A stretch of DNA of 64,000 bases from JACCTI01 sp051005695 (GTDB lineage: Bacteria > Verrucomicrobiota > Verrucomicrobiia > Chthoniobacterales > UBA10450), in NCBI GenBank assembly GCA_051005695.1, contig JBPCJC010000099.1, forward strand, positions 62,001 to 126,000, in the 5' to 3' direction. Each line of letters begins with the position of its first letter. Positions within the stretch are counted from its first letter, which is position 1. Below are positions 34,672 through 42,814 of the stretch, one piece after another. A program made the position numbers and the translations under genes. The notes beneath the pieces were generated by a model. It saw nothing but the letters and a program-made list of their open reading frames with translations, made no database searches and was not told the origin of the DNA.

Positions 34672-35229
34672 TCAGAACGGTTTCACCGGCTCGGCTTTCT
34701 CGACTTTGGTGCCGCAACGCTTGCAGGTCCGACGCTCGTCGTCGTTCCAAAAGTCGAGCATCGCCTGGCTGAAATGCTGCACGATGTCGCCGCAATCGAA
34801 GTCGATGTCTTCGACCAGTGCGCCGCAGTTTTCGCAATAAAAAATGACGTGCTCATGCTCGCCCGCGGGCCGGCGACGCTCGACCACCATGCCCAACGTG
34901 TCCGGCGGACGAACCGGCGCGTGCGGCACATTCGGCGGGATGAAAAAAGTTTCTCCTTCGCGCACCAGATGATCGACGATGCGATCGCCTTCGCGGAGGC
35001 GGATTTTGATGTCGCCTTTGAGTTGGTAGAAAAATTCCTCGGAATCGACCTGGTGAAAATCGTTCCGTGCGTTTGGGCCCTTGATCACCATCACGAAAAA
35101 ATCGCGGCCGTCGTAAAGGTAGCGATTGCTCACCGGCGGTTTGAAGAGCGCTTTGTTCGCCTCGATCCAATTCTCGAGATTGATCGGCGACGGGACAGAC
35201 TGCGCGGGAGGATCGGCAAGCTCGGGCAT
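34672..35229 (-). CDS. 3-Hydroxyanthranilate 3,4-dioxygenase
   Basis: The 185-residue cupin has F-H-Q-V-D-S-E-E-F-F-Y near residue 53 and H-A-P-V-R-P near 99, the iron ligands and substrate arginine of 3-HAO. A C-terminal extension carries two C-x2-C pairs (C-E-N-C and C-K-R-C), the rubredoxin-like metal site of the bacterial homodimeric type. It opens the ring of 3-hydroxyanthranilate, feeding ACMSD encoded next. It probably shares a transcript with ACMSD. Confidence 0.95.
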   Translation of the reverse strand: MPELADPPAQSVPSPINLENWIEANKALFKPPVSNRYLYDGRDFFVMVIKGPNARNDFHQVDSEEFFYQLKGDIKIRLREGDRIVDHLVREGETFFIPPNVPHAPVRPPDTLGMVVERRRPAGEHEHVIFYCENCGALVEDIDFDCGDIVQHFSQAMLDFWNDDERRTCKRCGTKVEKAEPVKPF

Positions 35230-35274
35230 GGAGTGAGCGTATTTCCGGCGAGCAAGAGCGTCAACGCATCGCGC

Positions 35275-38200
35275 TCAATGCGGCAAGGTCAATTGATCCA
35301 AACCCGCGTTTTCCAGTTCGCGATTTAGGTCCGGCAGATCGCTCGCGAGCAATCCCCGCCAGCGCGCGCCCGCCGCTGCTGCCTCTTTCTCCACCTCGCC
35401 GACCGCTATCTTCACCCGATCCGTCGGCGGCGCATCCGTCTCCTGAAGGTTCTCGAAAAGTCCTTCGACCTTTTCGAGAACTCCGAGCCGCGAGGGCGAA
35501 CCGGGACGCGCATTTGGAAGCGTGAAGCTCTGCAACTTTTGCCGGAAGGCTGCGAGTTTTTCGACAATCGGTTTGCCGTCCGCGGCTTCGTCCGCTTTTT
35601 GGATCGCCGAGACTAACGAATCAAAGTTTTGCCCGATCGGATCGAGGGTGATGCGTGTCTGATAAAGTTTTTTCGAGAGCTCGAATTGTTGGGCCAGATC
35701 GGCCGCGGAAGTTTTCACGCGCGGGTCCATTTTTACCGTTAACGGTTGCGTGTAACTTTTTCCGTCCACGGTCAGGACCGCGGAATATTGACCGGGCAAA
35801 ACCCACGGCGACGTCGCCTGCGGCGGGGTGTTCCGGTAAACCGCAGTCATCGGGTAGCTGGGTTCGACATTCGGAATCGCCGCGTAATGCAGGTCCCAGA
35901 AAAATCGATGCAAACCGCGCTCGGTTGAAAGCGGTTGCAGCGGCCGCAACCAGTAAAGCGGCACCTTGACCTCCTTCGGGTCAGGCGGCGGGAGCGCATC
36001 CGTGCTGGCGTATCGCCTAACGAGACTTCCCTGCGCATCCTTGATCTCGAGCGTGACCGCGTCGGCGGATTTTTCGGCCAGAGAGTAATCGATCATCGCG
36101 CCTTCCGGCGGATTTTCGCCGGCGGGTTCATCCGGCGGCAGCGGCGTGTCAGTGTTCATGCTCCAGCGCACGCGGAGCGCGGTTTGCGGCTTAAACAAAC
36201 CCGTTTCCTGCCGATCGCCCGCGAGTTGGCGTAAAGGCGTGATGTTATCGAGAATCCAAAAACCGCGTCCGTGTGTCGCCACCGCGAGGTCGTCGTCTTT
36301 GATGATCAAATCGCGCACCGAAGTCGCGGGCATATTCAAGCGCAGCGACTGCCAATGCGCGCCTTCGTCTAACGAGTAGTAGACCGCGCGCTCGGTCCCG
36401 GCAAAAAGCAATCCGCGCCGCTGCGGATCCTCGCGGACGGCGTTAACCGTTTGACCGTCCGGAATCCCGGTGACGATTTCCTGCCACGTCTTGCCGTTGT
36501 CGTTTGTCCGATAAATATGCGGCCGCAAATCATCCACGCGGATGGTGTTGACCGCCGCATAGGCAGTCCTGGCGTCGAAATGTCCGGCATCGATCAGCGA
36601 GATTTTTTCCCAAGGCTTAAGCTGCGGCGGGGTCACGTCCGTCCAATGTTTACCGCCATCAGTCGTCAACTGGATGAGCCCGTCATCGGTCCCAGCCCAG
36701 ATGCGTTTCAGCTCCAGCGGCGACGGCGCCACGGTGTAAATCACTCCGCGCTGTTTCGCTTCCGCGGTCGGTTGCTCGCGATATTTCCCGATCGACGCCG
36801 GCAGCTCGTAGGTCTTGCGGGTTAAATCCGGACTGATTTGTTCCCAATGCCGCCCGCCGTCACGCGTTTGCCAAAGCGTGTTCCCGGCGAAGAAAAGCAG
36901 GTGCGGATCGAGCGGCGAAAAAATTACCGGCTCGCTGCGCAACATTCGAAAATCTGGCGAGCGTGTCGCGAGCGGCAGAATACCTTGCGCCTGATCGTTG
37001 CGCCGATCGTAGCGCGTCAATTTCCCACCGTAGATGATTTCCGGATCGAGCGGATCCGCGGTTACGTAACCGTATTCCTCCGCGCCCACCGGATGCCAAT
37101 CGCGAAACGTAATCGCGCCATCATCGCCGCGGCTTGCGATCCCCACCGAACCGCTCTCCTGCTGCCCGCTGTAAAGCCGATACGGAAATGAATTGTCCGC
37201 GCTGACGTGATAGAGCTGCGCGGTCGATTGGTTATACCACGAGCTCAAGGTGCGCCCGCCATTGACGGTGATGAGTGCCCCCTGATCGCTCCCAAGCTCG
37301 ATGATCTCGGGGTTGTTCGGATTGATCCAAACATTCTGGTAATCGTCGCCGCCCGGGGCGCCGCGCCAACCCGTCCAGGTCTTGCCGCCGTCGATCGATT
37401 TCCAACAAACGACGCTCGCGGAATAGATCACCTTCGGATCGGTCGGATCAATCCGCACCACCGGAAGATCGCCGCCGCCGATGCCGGCGCCGGGCCGCGG
37501 ATCGTCGGTCGCGAGCGTCCAACTTTCGCCCGCGTCATCGGAGCGAAAAAGCTTCGAACCCTTCGGCATCGCGACCGCAGCGAACAACTTGTTAGGCGCG
37601 CTCGCCGCGATTGCGAGGTTCGCCTGCACGACCACGTCCGGCAGGCCATTGCGCAATTGTTTCCAGGTTTTCCCGCCGTCGCTCGATTTGAAAATCCCGC
37701 CGTTATTTCCAGACCAGTTGCTGTTTTCCCACGGACCCTCGCGCGCTTCCCAGAGCGAGGCGTAAACGATCTCGGAATTTGCCGGATCAATCTGCACATC
37801 CCCCCCACCCGTGTTCTCATCTTTGTAGAGCACCTTCTCGAAATTCTTTCCGCCGTCGAGCGAGCGAAAGATCCCGCGTTCCTCGTTAGGCCCATAGGGA
37901 TGACCGGCGACGGCCACAAACAGGCGATCGGGATTATGCGGATCGAGTGCAATCTGCGCGATCTGCTGGCCGTCACGCAAACCGAGATGCGTCCAGGTTT
38001 TTCCCGCGTCGACCGATTTGTAAATCCCATCGCCGACCGACAAATCCGGACGATGCAAACCTTCGCCGCTGCCGACGTAAATGACCTCCGGATTGGAAAT
38101 CGAAACCGCGAGCGCGCCGATGGAGCCAGTCGGTTGATCATCGAAAATCGGCTGCCAGGTGCGCCCGAAATCCGTCGTCTTGAAAACGCCGCCGTTGACC

Positions 38201-38385
38201 TGCGCCATGTAAAAAAGATTTGGCTGCGAAGGGACGCCGGAGATCGCGCGCGTCCGGCCGCCGCGATACGGCCCGATATTTCGCCAACGCAAAAGCTGAC
38301 CGAAGTCGCGCTCGCTTTGCGCGGAGACGCCGGTGATTTGACTAACGAGTAGTAAGACAAGTCCGGCGCGCGGGAGAAACCACAT
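35275..38385 (-). CDS. Secreted sortilin/BNR-repeat beta-propeller protein
   Basis: The 1036-residue protein has a signal peptide (hydrophobic to about residue 19, then V-S-A-Q). A long series of BNR blades follows with the S-x-D-x-G-x-T-W signature, for example T-T-D-F-G-R-T-W, S-V-D-A-G-K-T-W, S-S-D-G-G-K-T-W and T-R-D-G-G-R-H-W, up to about residue 720. The C-terminal 250 residues are a beta-sandwich-like region and an alpha-helical tail. Such large VPS10/sortilin-like proteins are common in Bacteroidota, Acidobacteriota and Verrucomicrobiota. Binding or peptidase-associated roles are suspected but unproven. It has no clear link to the kynurenine genes around it. Confidence 0.85.
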   Translation of the reverse strand: MWFLPRAGLVLLLVSQITGVSAQSERDFGQLLRWRNIGPYRGGRTRAISGVPSQPNLFYMAQVNGGVFKTTDFGRTWQPIFDDQPTGSIGALAVSISNPEVIYVGSGEGLHRPDLSVGDGIYKSVDAGKTWTHLGLRDGQQIAQIALDPHNPDRLFVAVAGHPYGPNEERGIFRSLDGGKNFEKVLYKDENTGGGDVQIDPANSEIVYASLWEAREGPWENSNWSGNNGGIFKSSDGGKTWKQLRNGLPDVVVQANLAIAASAPNKLFAAVAMPKGSKLFRSDDAGESWTLATDDPRPGAGIGGGDLPVVRIDPTDPKVIYSASVVCWKSIDGGKTWTGWRGAPGGDDYQNVWINPNNPEIIELGSDQGALITVNGGRTLSSWYNQSTAQLYHVSADNSFPYRLYSGQQESGSVGIASRGDDGAITFRDWHPVGAEEYGYVTADPLDPEIIYGGKLTRYDRRNDQAQGILPLATRSPDFRMLRSEPVIFSPLDPHLLFFAGNTLWQTRDGGRHWEQISPDLTRKTYELPASIGKYREQPTAEAKQRGVIYTVAPSPLELKRIWAGTDDGLIQLTTDGGKHWTDVTPPQLKPWEKISLIDAGHFDARTAYAAVNTIRVDDLRPHIYRTNDNGKTWQEIVTGIPDGQTVNAVREDPQRRGLLFAGTERAVYYSLDEGAHWQSLRLNMPATSVRDLIIKDDDLAVATHGRGFWILDNITPLRQLAGDRQETGLFKPQTALRVRWSMNTDTPLPPDEPAGENPPEGAMIDYSLAEKSADAVTLEIKDAQGSLVRRYASTDALPPPDPKEVKVPLYWLRPLQPLSTERGLHRFFWDLHYAAIPNVEPSYPMTAVYRNTPPQATSPWVLPGQYSAVLTVDGKSYTQPLTVKMDPRVKTSAADLAQQFELSKKLYQTRITLDPIGQNFDSLVSAIQKADEAADGKPIVEKLAAFRQKLQSFTLPNARPGSPSRLGVLEKVEGLFENLQETDAPPTDRVKIAVGEVEKEAAAAGARWRGLLASDLPDLNRELENAGLDQLTLPH

Positions 38386-38449
38386 TCAAGAAGATGCCGC
38401 GAGCGCCAGGAGCGGCAAGCGTTTCACTCGGCCGCCGCGGCGATTGCCG

Positions 38450-39775
38450 ATGGAAGCGAGCACTCGTAACCTCCTCACCTCGATGACTCCTTCACCATCA
38501 CGCGCCGCCGCGGAAGCCCTCGATGCGGCCGATCCGCTGGCGAAATTCCGCGCGCGTTTTTTCGTTCCAAAAAACCGAATTTACCTCGACGGCAATTCGC
38601 TCGGCCTGCTCTCCATCGACGCCGAACGCACCCTGCTCGCGGTGCTCGAGAAATGGAAAACCGGCGGCATCGGCGGCTGGTTGGAAGGCGATTCGCCCTG
38701 GTTCACGATGGCGGAAGCGCTGGCCGCGCGAGTTGCGAAATTGGTCGGCGCGGAAGCGGACGAAATCGCGATCGCCAACTCAATGACGATCAATTTGCAC
38801 CAGTTGCTTTGCACGCTCTACCAGCCCGCGGCCAAACGGACGAAAGTGCTGATCGACGCGCACAGTTTCCCGACGGATCGCTACGCCTTGCGCAGTCATC
38901 TGCGTCTGCGCGGACTCGATCCGGACGAACACATCGGCATCGTGCCGGCGGGCGATTCCCGGTTTCTCGACGAAGCCGCGATGGAAAAAGCCCTAACGAA
39001 TCCAGAGCTGCAAATGGCGCTGTTTCCCTCGGTCGTTTACACCACCGGGCAGTTGCTCGATCTCGAGCGCCTCTGCCGCGTCGCGCGCGAGAACGATGTC
39101 GTCATCGGCCTCGATATGTCGCATACCGTCGGCGTGATGCCGCACGCGCTCGATGAATGGGGCGCGGATTTCGCCGGCTGGGGCCATTACAAATGGCTCA
39201 ACGCCGGGCCGGGTTCCGTCGCCGGCCTCTACCTCAACCGACGCCACTTCAACGCCAGCGGCGTGGTCGACGCCGGGCTCGCAGGTTGGTGGAGCGTGCA
39301 CAAGGAAAGCATGTTCGAAATGTCGGATGAATTTTTCCCGGGGATGGGCGCGTCAGCGCTGCAGATCGGCACGCCCGCGGTCCTGAGCATGGCGCCGATC
39401 GATGGTGCGCTTCGTCCCGTCGAAGAAGCGGGAGTCGAACGCATTCGCGCGAAATCGATCGCGATGACCGAGTTCATCATTAGCGCCGCCGACGCGGAAC
39501 TGGCGACTCTCGGTTTTGAAATCGGCACGCCGCGCGAATCGCATCGCCGCGGCGGACATGTTTCCGTGCAACATCCGGACGCGCAGCCGATGTGTCTCGC
39601 ACTCCGGGCGCGCGGTGTTATCCCGGATTTTCGCAAGCCGGATGTGATCCGCCTCGCTCCCTCGCCACTCTACAACACCTTCGCGGAATGCTGGGACGCG
39701 ATCGCTGCGCTCAAGGAGATCGCGAGCACTTCGGCGTATGCAGAATTCGCCGCGACGCCGACGTTGGTGACCTAA
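38450..39775 (+). CDS. kynU: Second kynureninase-family PLP enzyme
   Basis: About 441 residues start from the ATG at 38450; a later ATG at 38483 is also possible. It has Y-L-D-G-N-S-L-G-L near residue 46, D-M-S-H-T-V-G in place of the usual D-x-A-H-x-x-G-N, and the lysine in H-Y-K-W-L-N-A-G-P-G-S. The P-L-Y-N-T-F ending is also present. It is clearly diverged from the kynureninase at 30442 and belongs to another branch of the family. It may prefer 3-hydroxykynurenine or a related substrate. It is divergent from the sortilin-like gene. Confidence 0.88.
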   Translation: MEASTRNLLTSMTPSPSRAAAEALDAADPLAKFRARFFVPKNRIYLDGNSLGLLSIDAERTLLAVLEKWKTGGIGGWLEGDSPWFTMAEALAARVAKLVGAEADEIAIANSMTINLHQLLCTLYQPAAKRTKVLIDAHSFPTDRYALRSHLRLRGLDPDEHIGIVPAGDSRFLDEAAMEKALTNPELQMALFPSVVYTTGQLLDLERLCRVARENDVVIGLDMSHTVGVMPHALDEWGADFAGWGHYKWLNAGPGSVAGLYLNRRHFNASGVVDAGLAGWWSVHKESMFEMSDEFFPGMGASALQIGTPAVLSMAPIDGALRPVEEAGVERIRAKSIAMTEFIISAADAELATLGFEIGTPRESHRRGGHVSVQHPDAQPMCLALRARGVIPDFRKPDVIRLAPSPLYNTFAECWDAIAALKEIASTSAYAEFAATPTLVT

Positions 39776-39778
39776 ACG

Positions 39779-39794
39779 CCTAACGAGTCGTTAG
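39779..39794. repeat. Inverted pair of the dispersed word at a convergent junction
   Basis: CTAACGA, one G, then TCGTTAG forms a perfect 7-base inverted repeat at 39780-39794, in the 4-base gap between the second kynU and lpxB. It also supplies the last four lpxB codons and the stop. There is no T-run, so it is not a classical intrinsic terminator. An inverted pair is the arrangement known for uptake sequences in Neisseria and Haemophilus terminators. Confidence 0.75.
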
Positions 39795-40907
39795 CTCATC
39801 CAGAATCGCACGCGCCGCCGTCTGGCTGGCTTCTTTCTCGCCCAATTGCTTTCGGATGCGCGCAAATTCCGCGGTCATCTTTTCGCGCGCCTCCGCGTCA
39901 TTCATCAAGCGCAATGCCGCCGCCGCCATCGCGCACCCAGTGGCGCGGTGTTGAATGAACTCCGGAACAATTTCGCGACCCGCGAGCACGTTTGGCATTC
40001 CGAGATGTTTCACTTTCACCACCAATCGCGCCGCCAAATACGTTAACCACGCGACCCGATAAACGAGCACGAACGGCAGCCCAAAAAGTGCCGCTTCCAA
40101 CGTCGCCGTGCCGGAAGCGACTAGGCCTACCGAAGCGCGCTGCATGGCTACGATTCCTTCGCCAATCGTGATTTGAAACTGCGCGGCGCCGGAATTCTTC
40201 GCGAGCGTTTCGATCGCGCGCGCCAACCCAGCCGAGGCCGCGGCAATCTCGAAATGCGTTCCCGGCCGGGCGCGCACGATCAATTTCGCTGCCTCCAGCA
40301 TCGGCGGCAAAATCTTTCGCACTTCGCGCGCCCGACTTCCCGGAAGGAGCGCGACCAAATCAGGATCGCGCGGCCTAACGAGTCGTTGCGGATCGAGATT
40401 TTCGATCATCGGATGACCGACAAACACCGTCCGCAATCCGGAGGCGTTGTAGAGTTCCGCCTCGAAAGGAAAGATGCAAAGCATCAGGTTGAGATCACGC
40501 GCCATCTGCGGAATCCGGCGGCGATTCCACGCCCAAACTTGCGGGCTGATGTAGTAAATGATTCTCAGCTTCGGAAGCTGTGCGCGCAGGGCCCGAGCAA
40601 GGCGAAGATTGAATCCCGGGTAATCAATTAAGACGACCGCGTCCGGGTTAAGTGCGCAGATTTCCGCGATTGTTAGGCCAAACTGCCGGCGAAAATATTC
40701 ATACTGCTTCAGCACTTCCCAGAGCCCGAGGACGGAAGAGTGTTCGCTCCAATCGTTGAACTCAGCGCCCGCGATTTTTTGCATGCGCGGACCGCCACGT
40801 CCGCAAAAACGCAAAGTGGAATCTTCGGCGCGGAGCGCACTCATGAGCGCCGCGCCGTGAGCGTCGCCACTCGCTTCGCCGGCGACGAAGTAGAGTGTCC
40901 TAGACAC
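39780..40907 (-). CDS. lpxB: Lipid-A-disaccharide synthase
   Basis: 375 residues from a GTG. The N-terminal F-V-A-G-E-A-S-G-D-A-H-G near residue 7 is the LpxB signature, with I-D-Y-P-G-F-N-L-R near 94 and Y-Y-I-S-P-Q-V-W-A-W near 118. L-L-P-G-S-R near 189 is the nucleotide site. It joins lipid X and UDP-diacylglucosamine to form the lipid A disaccharide at the inner membrane, so the organism makes a lipid A type outer membrane. The start overlaps the Gfo/Idh gene stop by 8 bases. Confidence 0.95.
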   Translation of the reverse strand: MSRTLYFVAGEASGDAHGAALMSALRAEDSTLRFCGRGGPRMQKIAGAEFNDWSEHSSVLGLWEVLKQYEYFRRQFGLTIAEICALNPDAVVLIDYPGFNLRLARALRAQLPKLRIIYYISPQVWAWNRRRIPQMARDLNLMLCIFPFEAELYNASGLRTVFVGHPMIENLDPQRLVRPRDPDLVALLPGSRAREVRKILPPMLEAAKLIVRARPGTHFEIAAASAGLARAIETLAKNSGAAQFQITIGEGIVAMQRASVGLVASGTATLEAALFGLPFVLVYRVAWLTYLAARLVVKVKHLGMPNVLAGREIVPEFIQHRATGCAMAAAALRLMNDAEAREKMTAEFARIRKQLGEKEASQTAARAILDELTTR

Positions 40908-41826
40908 CGCGCGCGGCCTCGATCAGCCGGGTGATCTCGACCGCCAGCTCGAGCGCGGCGGTCGCCTGGAATCCTGAAACTTTCGGCGCGCGACCGGTGG
41001 CCGCGCATTCAATGAAGGAAGCGAGTTGACGCTTGAGCGGTTCTTCGCGCTCGATCTCCACCGGTTCATTGCTAATTCCGGTGGCGGTGCGGCGATAAAT
41101 TTCACCGCTTTGCGTCTGATAGTCTAACGAGAGGTAGGCATCTTCCTGGAACACGCGAATCTTCCGCATCCGCTCCGGGCTGATCCGGCTCGAGGTGATG
41201 TTGGCGACACAACCGTTCTCGAAACGCAGGCGCGCGTTGGCAATGTCTTCGCCACGGCTTAGAACCGGCACCCCGACGGCGTCGATCGTCTGCACCGGGG
41301 AACGCACCAGGTGCAAAATTATTTCAAGGTCATGAATCATCAGATCGAGAACGACGCCGATGTCGGTACTGCGATTCGGATAGGGTGAAAGCCGATGGGC
41401 TTCGATGAATCTTGGTCTCGTTAGGCGTTCTTCCAAAGCGCTCAGCACCGGATTGAACCGCTCCACATGCCCAACCTGTAAAACCAAATCGCGCCTCGCG
41501 GCCAGCTCTGCGAGTGCGCTCGCGTCCGCAGTATTTTCCGCGATCGGTTTTTCGATCAGCAAATGCTTGCCGCGCTCGAGCAACTCGCGCGCGACCTCGA
41601 AGTGGCTGTTGGTCGGCGTGGCGATGGAAGCGGCGTCCACGCGGTCCGCGAAATCTTCCAGCGAACTCGCGACCGCGACGCCGAATTCGTCCGCCATTTC
41701 GCGCGACTTAGCCGGATCGGTGTCGAAGACCGCGGCAAATTCCGCACTCCTTGATTCGGCATAAAGCCGCGCGTGATTCTTACCAATGTGACCAACTCCG
41801 ACGACACCGACGCGCAGTTTGCTCAT
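40900..41826 (-). CDS. Gfo/Idh/MocA oxidoreductase, possible GnnA
   Basis: About 308 residues start from the ATG whose product opens M-S-K-L-R-V-G-V-V-G-V-G-H-I-G-K-N-H, the Rossmann dinucleotide motif. E-K-P-I-A near residue 95 is the family catalytic E-K-P lysine, and D-L-M-I-H-D-L-E-I near 165 is typical of the UDP-sugar branch. Its overlap with lpxB suggests GnnA, the UDP-GlcNAc 3-dehydrogenase that prepares the 3-amino sugar for amide-linked lipid A. The partner aminotransferase GnnB is not in the window, so the call is tentative. Confidence 0.8.
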   Translation of the reverse strand: MSKLRVGVVGVGHIGKNHARLYAESRSAEFAAVFDTDPAKSREMADEFGVAVASSLEDFADRVDAASIATPTNSHFEVARELLERGKHLLIEKPIAENTADASALAELAARRDLVLQVGHVERFNPVLSALEERLTRPRFIEAHRLSPYPNRSTDIGVVLDLMIHDLEIILHLVRSPVQTIDAVGVPVLSRGEDIANARLRFENGCVANITSSRISPERMRKIRVFQEDAYLSLDYQTQSGEIYRRTATGISNEPVEIEREEPLKRQLASFIECAATGRAPKVSGFQATAALELAVEITRLIEAARGV

Positions 41827-42773
41827 CGCACGGACAAAACGGGCGCGGATTGATTCTGTAAGAACCACTCGTAGGTCCGCGCGATTCCTTCCCGCAACGG
41901 GATGCGCGGTTGCCAGCCGAGCGCAGTCAGTTTGGCAACATCGAGGAGCTTGCGCGGCGTGCCGTCCGGCTTGCTCGCGTCAAAGGTGAGCGCGCCGTGA
42001 AACCCCACCACTTCGCAGATCAGCTCGACCAGTTGCCGGATGGAAATGTCTTCGCCGCAACCGACGTTAATGATTTCCGGCGAATCGTAATTTTGCAGAA
42101 GAAAAACGCAGGCGTCAGCCATGTCGTCGACGTGCAGAAATTCCCGCCGCGGGGTGCCGCTGCCCCAGACGACGATCTCGCGCGCGCCTTCCATTTTCGC
42201 TTCGTGCGCCTTGCGCAAAAGTGCCGGCAGGACGTGCGATGAACCGAGATCGAAGTTGTCGTTAGGCCCGTAAAGATTCGTCGGCATGGCCGAGATGTAG
42301 TTTTCGCAGTACTCGGCGGCGTAGGCCTGGCACAATTTAATTCCGGCGATCTTGGCGATGGCGTAGGCGTCGTTCGTCGGCTCGAGCGGACCGGTGAGGA
42401 GCGCGCTTTCCGGGATCGGTTGCGGTGCGTGTTTCGGATAAATGCAGGAGCTGCCGAGAAAGAGAAGTTTGCGGGTTTGGTGGCGATGCGCCGCGCTGAT
42501 CACGCTGTTCTGCACCCGCAAATTATCGAGCAGAAACTCGACCGGATAATCATTGTTCGCCTTAATTCCGCCGACCTTGGCGGCCGCGAAGATGACGATC
42601 TCCGGTTTCTCCCGTGCAAAAAAATAGGCAACCGCCGCGTCGTCCGTGAGGTCGAGTTCCGCGCGCGAACGCACAAGAAGATTTTCGAAACCATCGCGCC
42701 GCAGCCGGCGCGCGATCGCGCTCCCGACCAGTCCGCGATGCCCGGCGACAAATATTTTTTCGGATTTCTCCAT
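41823..42773 (-). CDS. fcl: GDP-L-fucose synthase
   Basis: The 316-residue SDR epimerase/reductase has V-A-G-H-R-G-L-V-G-S-A-I near residue 9. A-A-K-V-G-G-I near 64 and L-G-S-S-C-I-Y-P near 106 carry the catalytic serine and cysteine. Y-A-I-A-K near 136 supplies the Y-x3-K pair. These are diagnostic of GDP-4-keto-6-deoxymannose 3,5-epimerase/4-reductase, which makes GDP-L-fucose for surface glycans. GDP-mannose dehydratase is not seen nearby. It overlaps the Gfo/Idh gene start by 4 bases, indicating an operon with lpxB. Confidence 0.94.
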   Translation of the reverse strand: MEKSEKIFVAGHRGLVGSAIARRLRRDGFENLLVRSRAELDLTDDAAVAYFFAREKPEIVIFAAAKVGGIKANNDYPVEFLLDNLRVQNSVISAAHRHQTRKLLFLGSSCIYPKHAPQPIPESALLTGPLEPTNDAYAIAKIAGIKLCQAYAAEYCENYISAMPTNLYGPNDNFDLGSSHVLPALLRKAHEAKMEGAREIVVWGSGTPRREFLHVDDMADACVFLLQNYDSPEIINVGCGEDISIRQLVELICEVVGFHGALTFDASKPDGTPRKLLDVAKLTALGWQPRIPLREGIARTYEWFLQNQSAPVLSVR

Positions 42774-42814
42774 GATGCGCCTGAGCGTCGTTTACCATTT
42801 TCTTTTTTGGAGTG

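Noticed and set aside
37207..38352. A 381-codon open frame antisense to the sortilin/BNR gene
   Set aside because: The minus-strand product has a signal peptide and regular BNR blades, while the plus-strand reading is arginine-rich without motifs.
20668..39775. A tryptophan 2,3-dioxygenase gene to complete the pathway
   Set aside because: I looked through all frames of the region and saw no haem-dioxygenase-like protein; the first step must be encoded elsewhere.
39775..39800. A classical intrinsic terminator between kynU and lpxB
   Set aside because: The inverted repeat is only 7 bases per arm with a one-base loop and no T-run follows on either strand.
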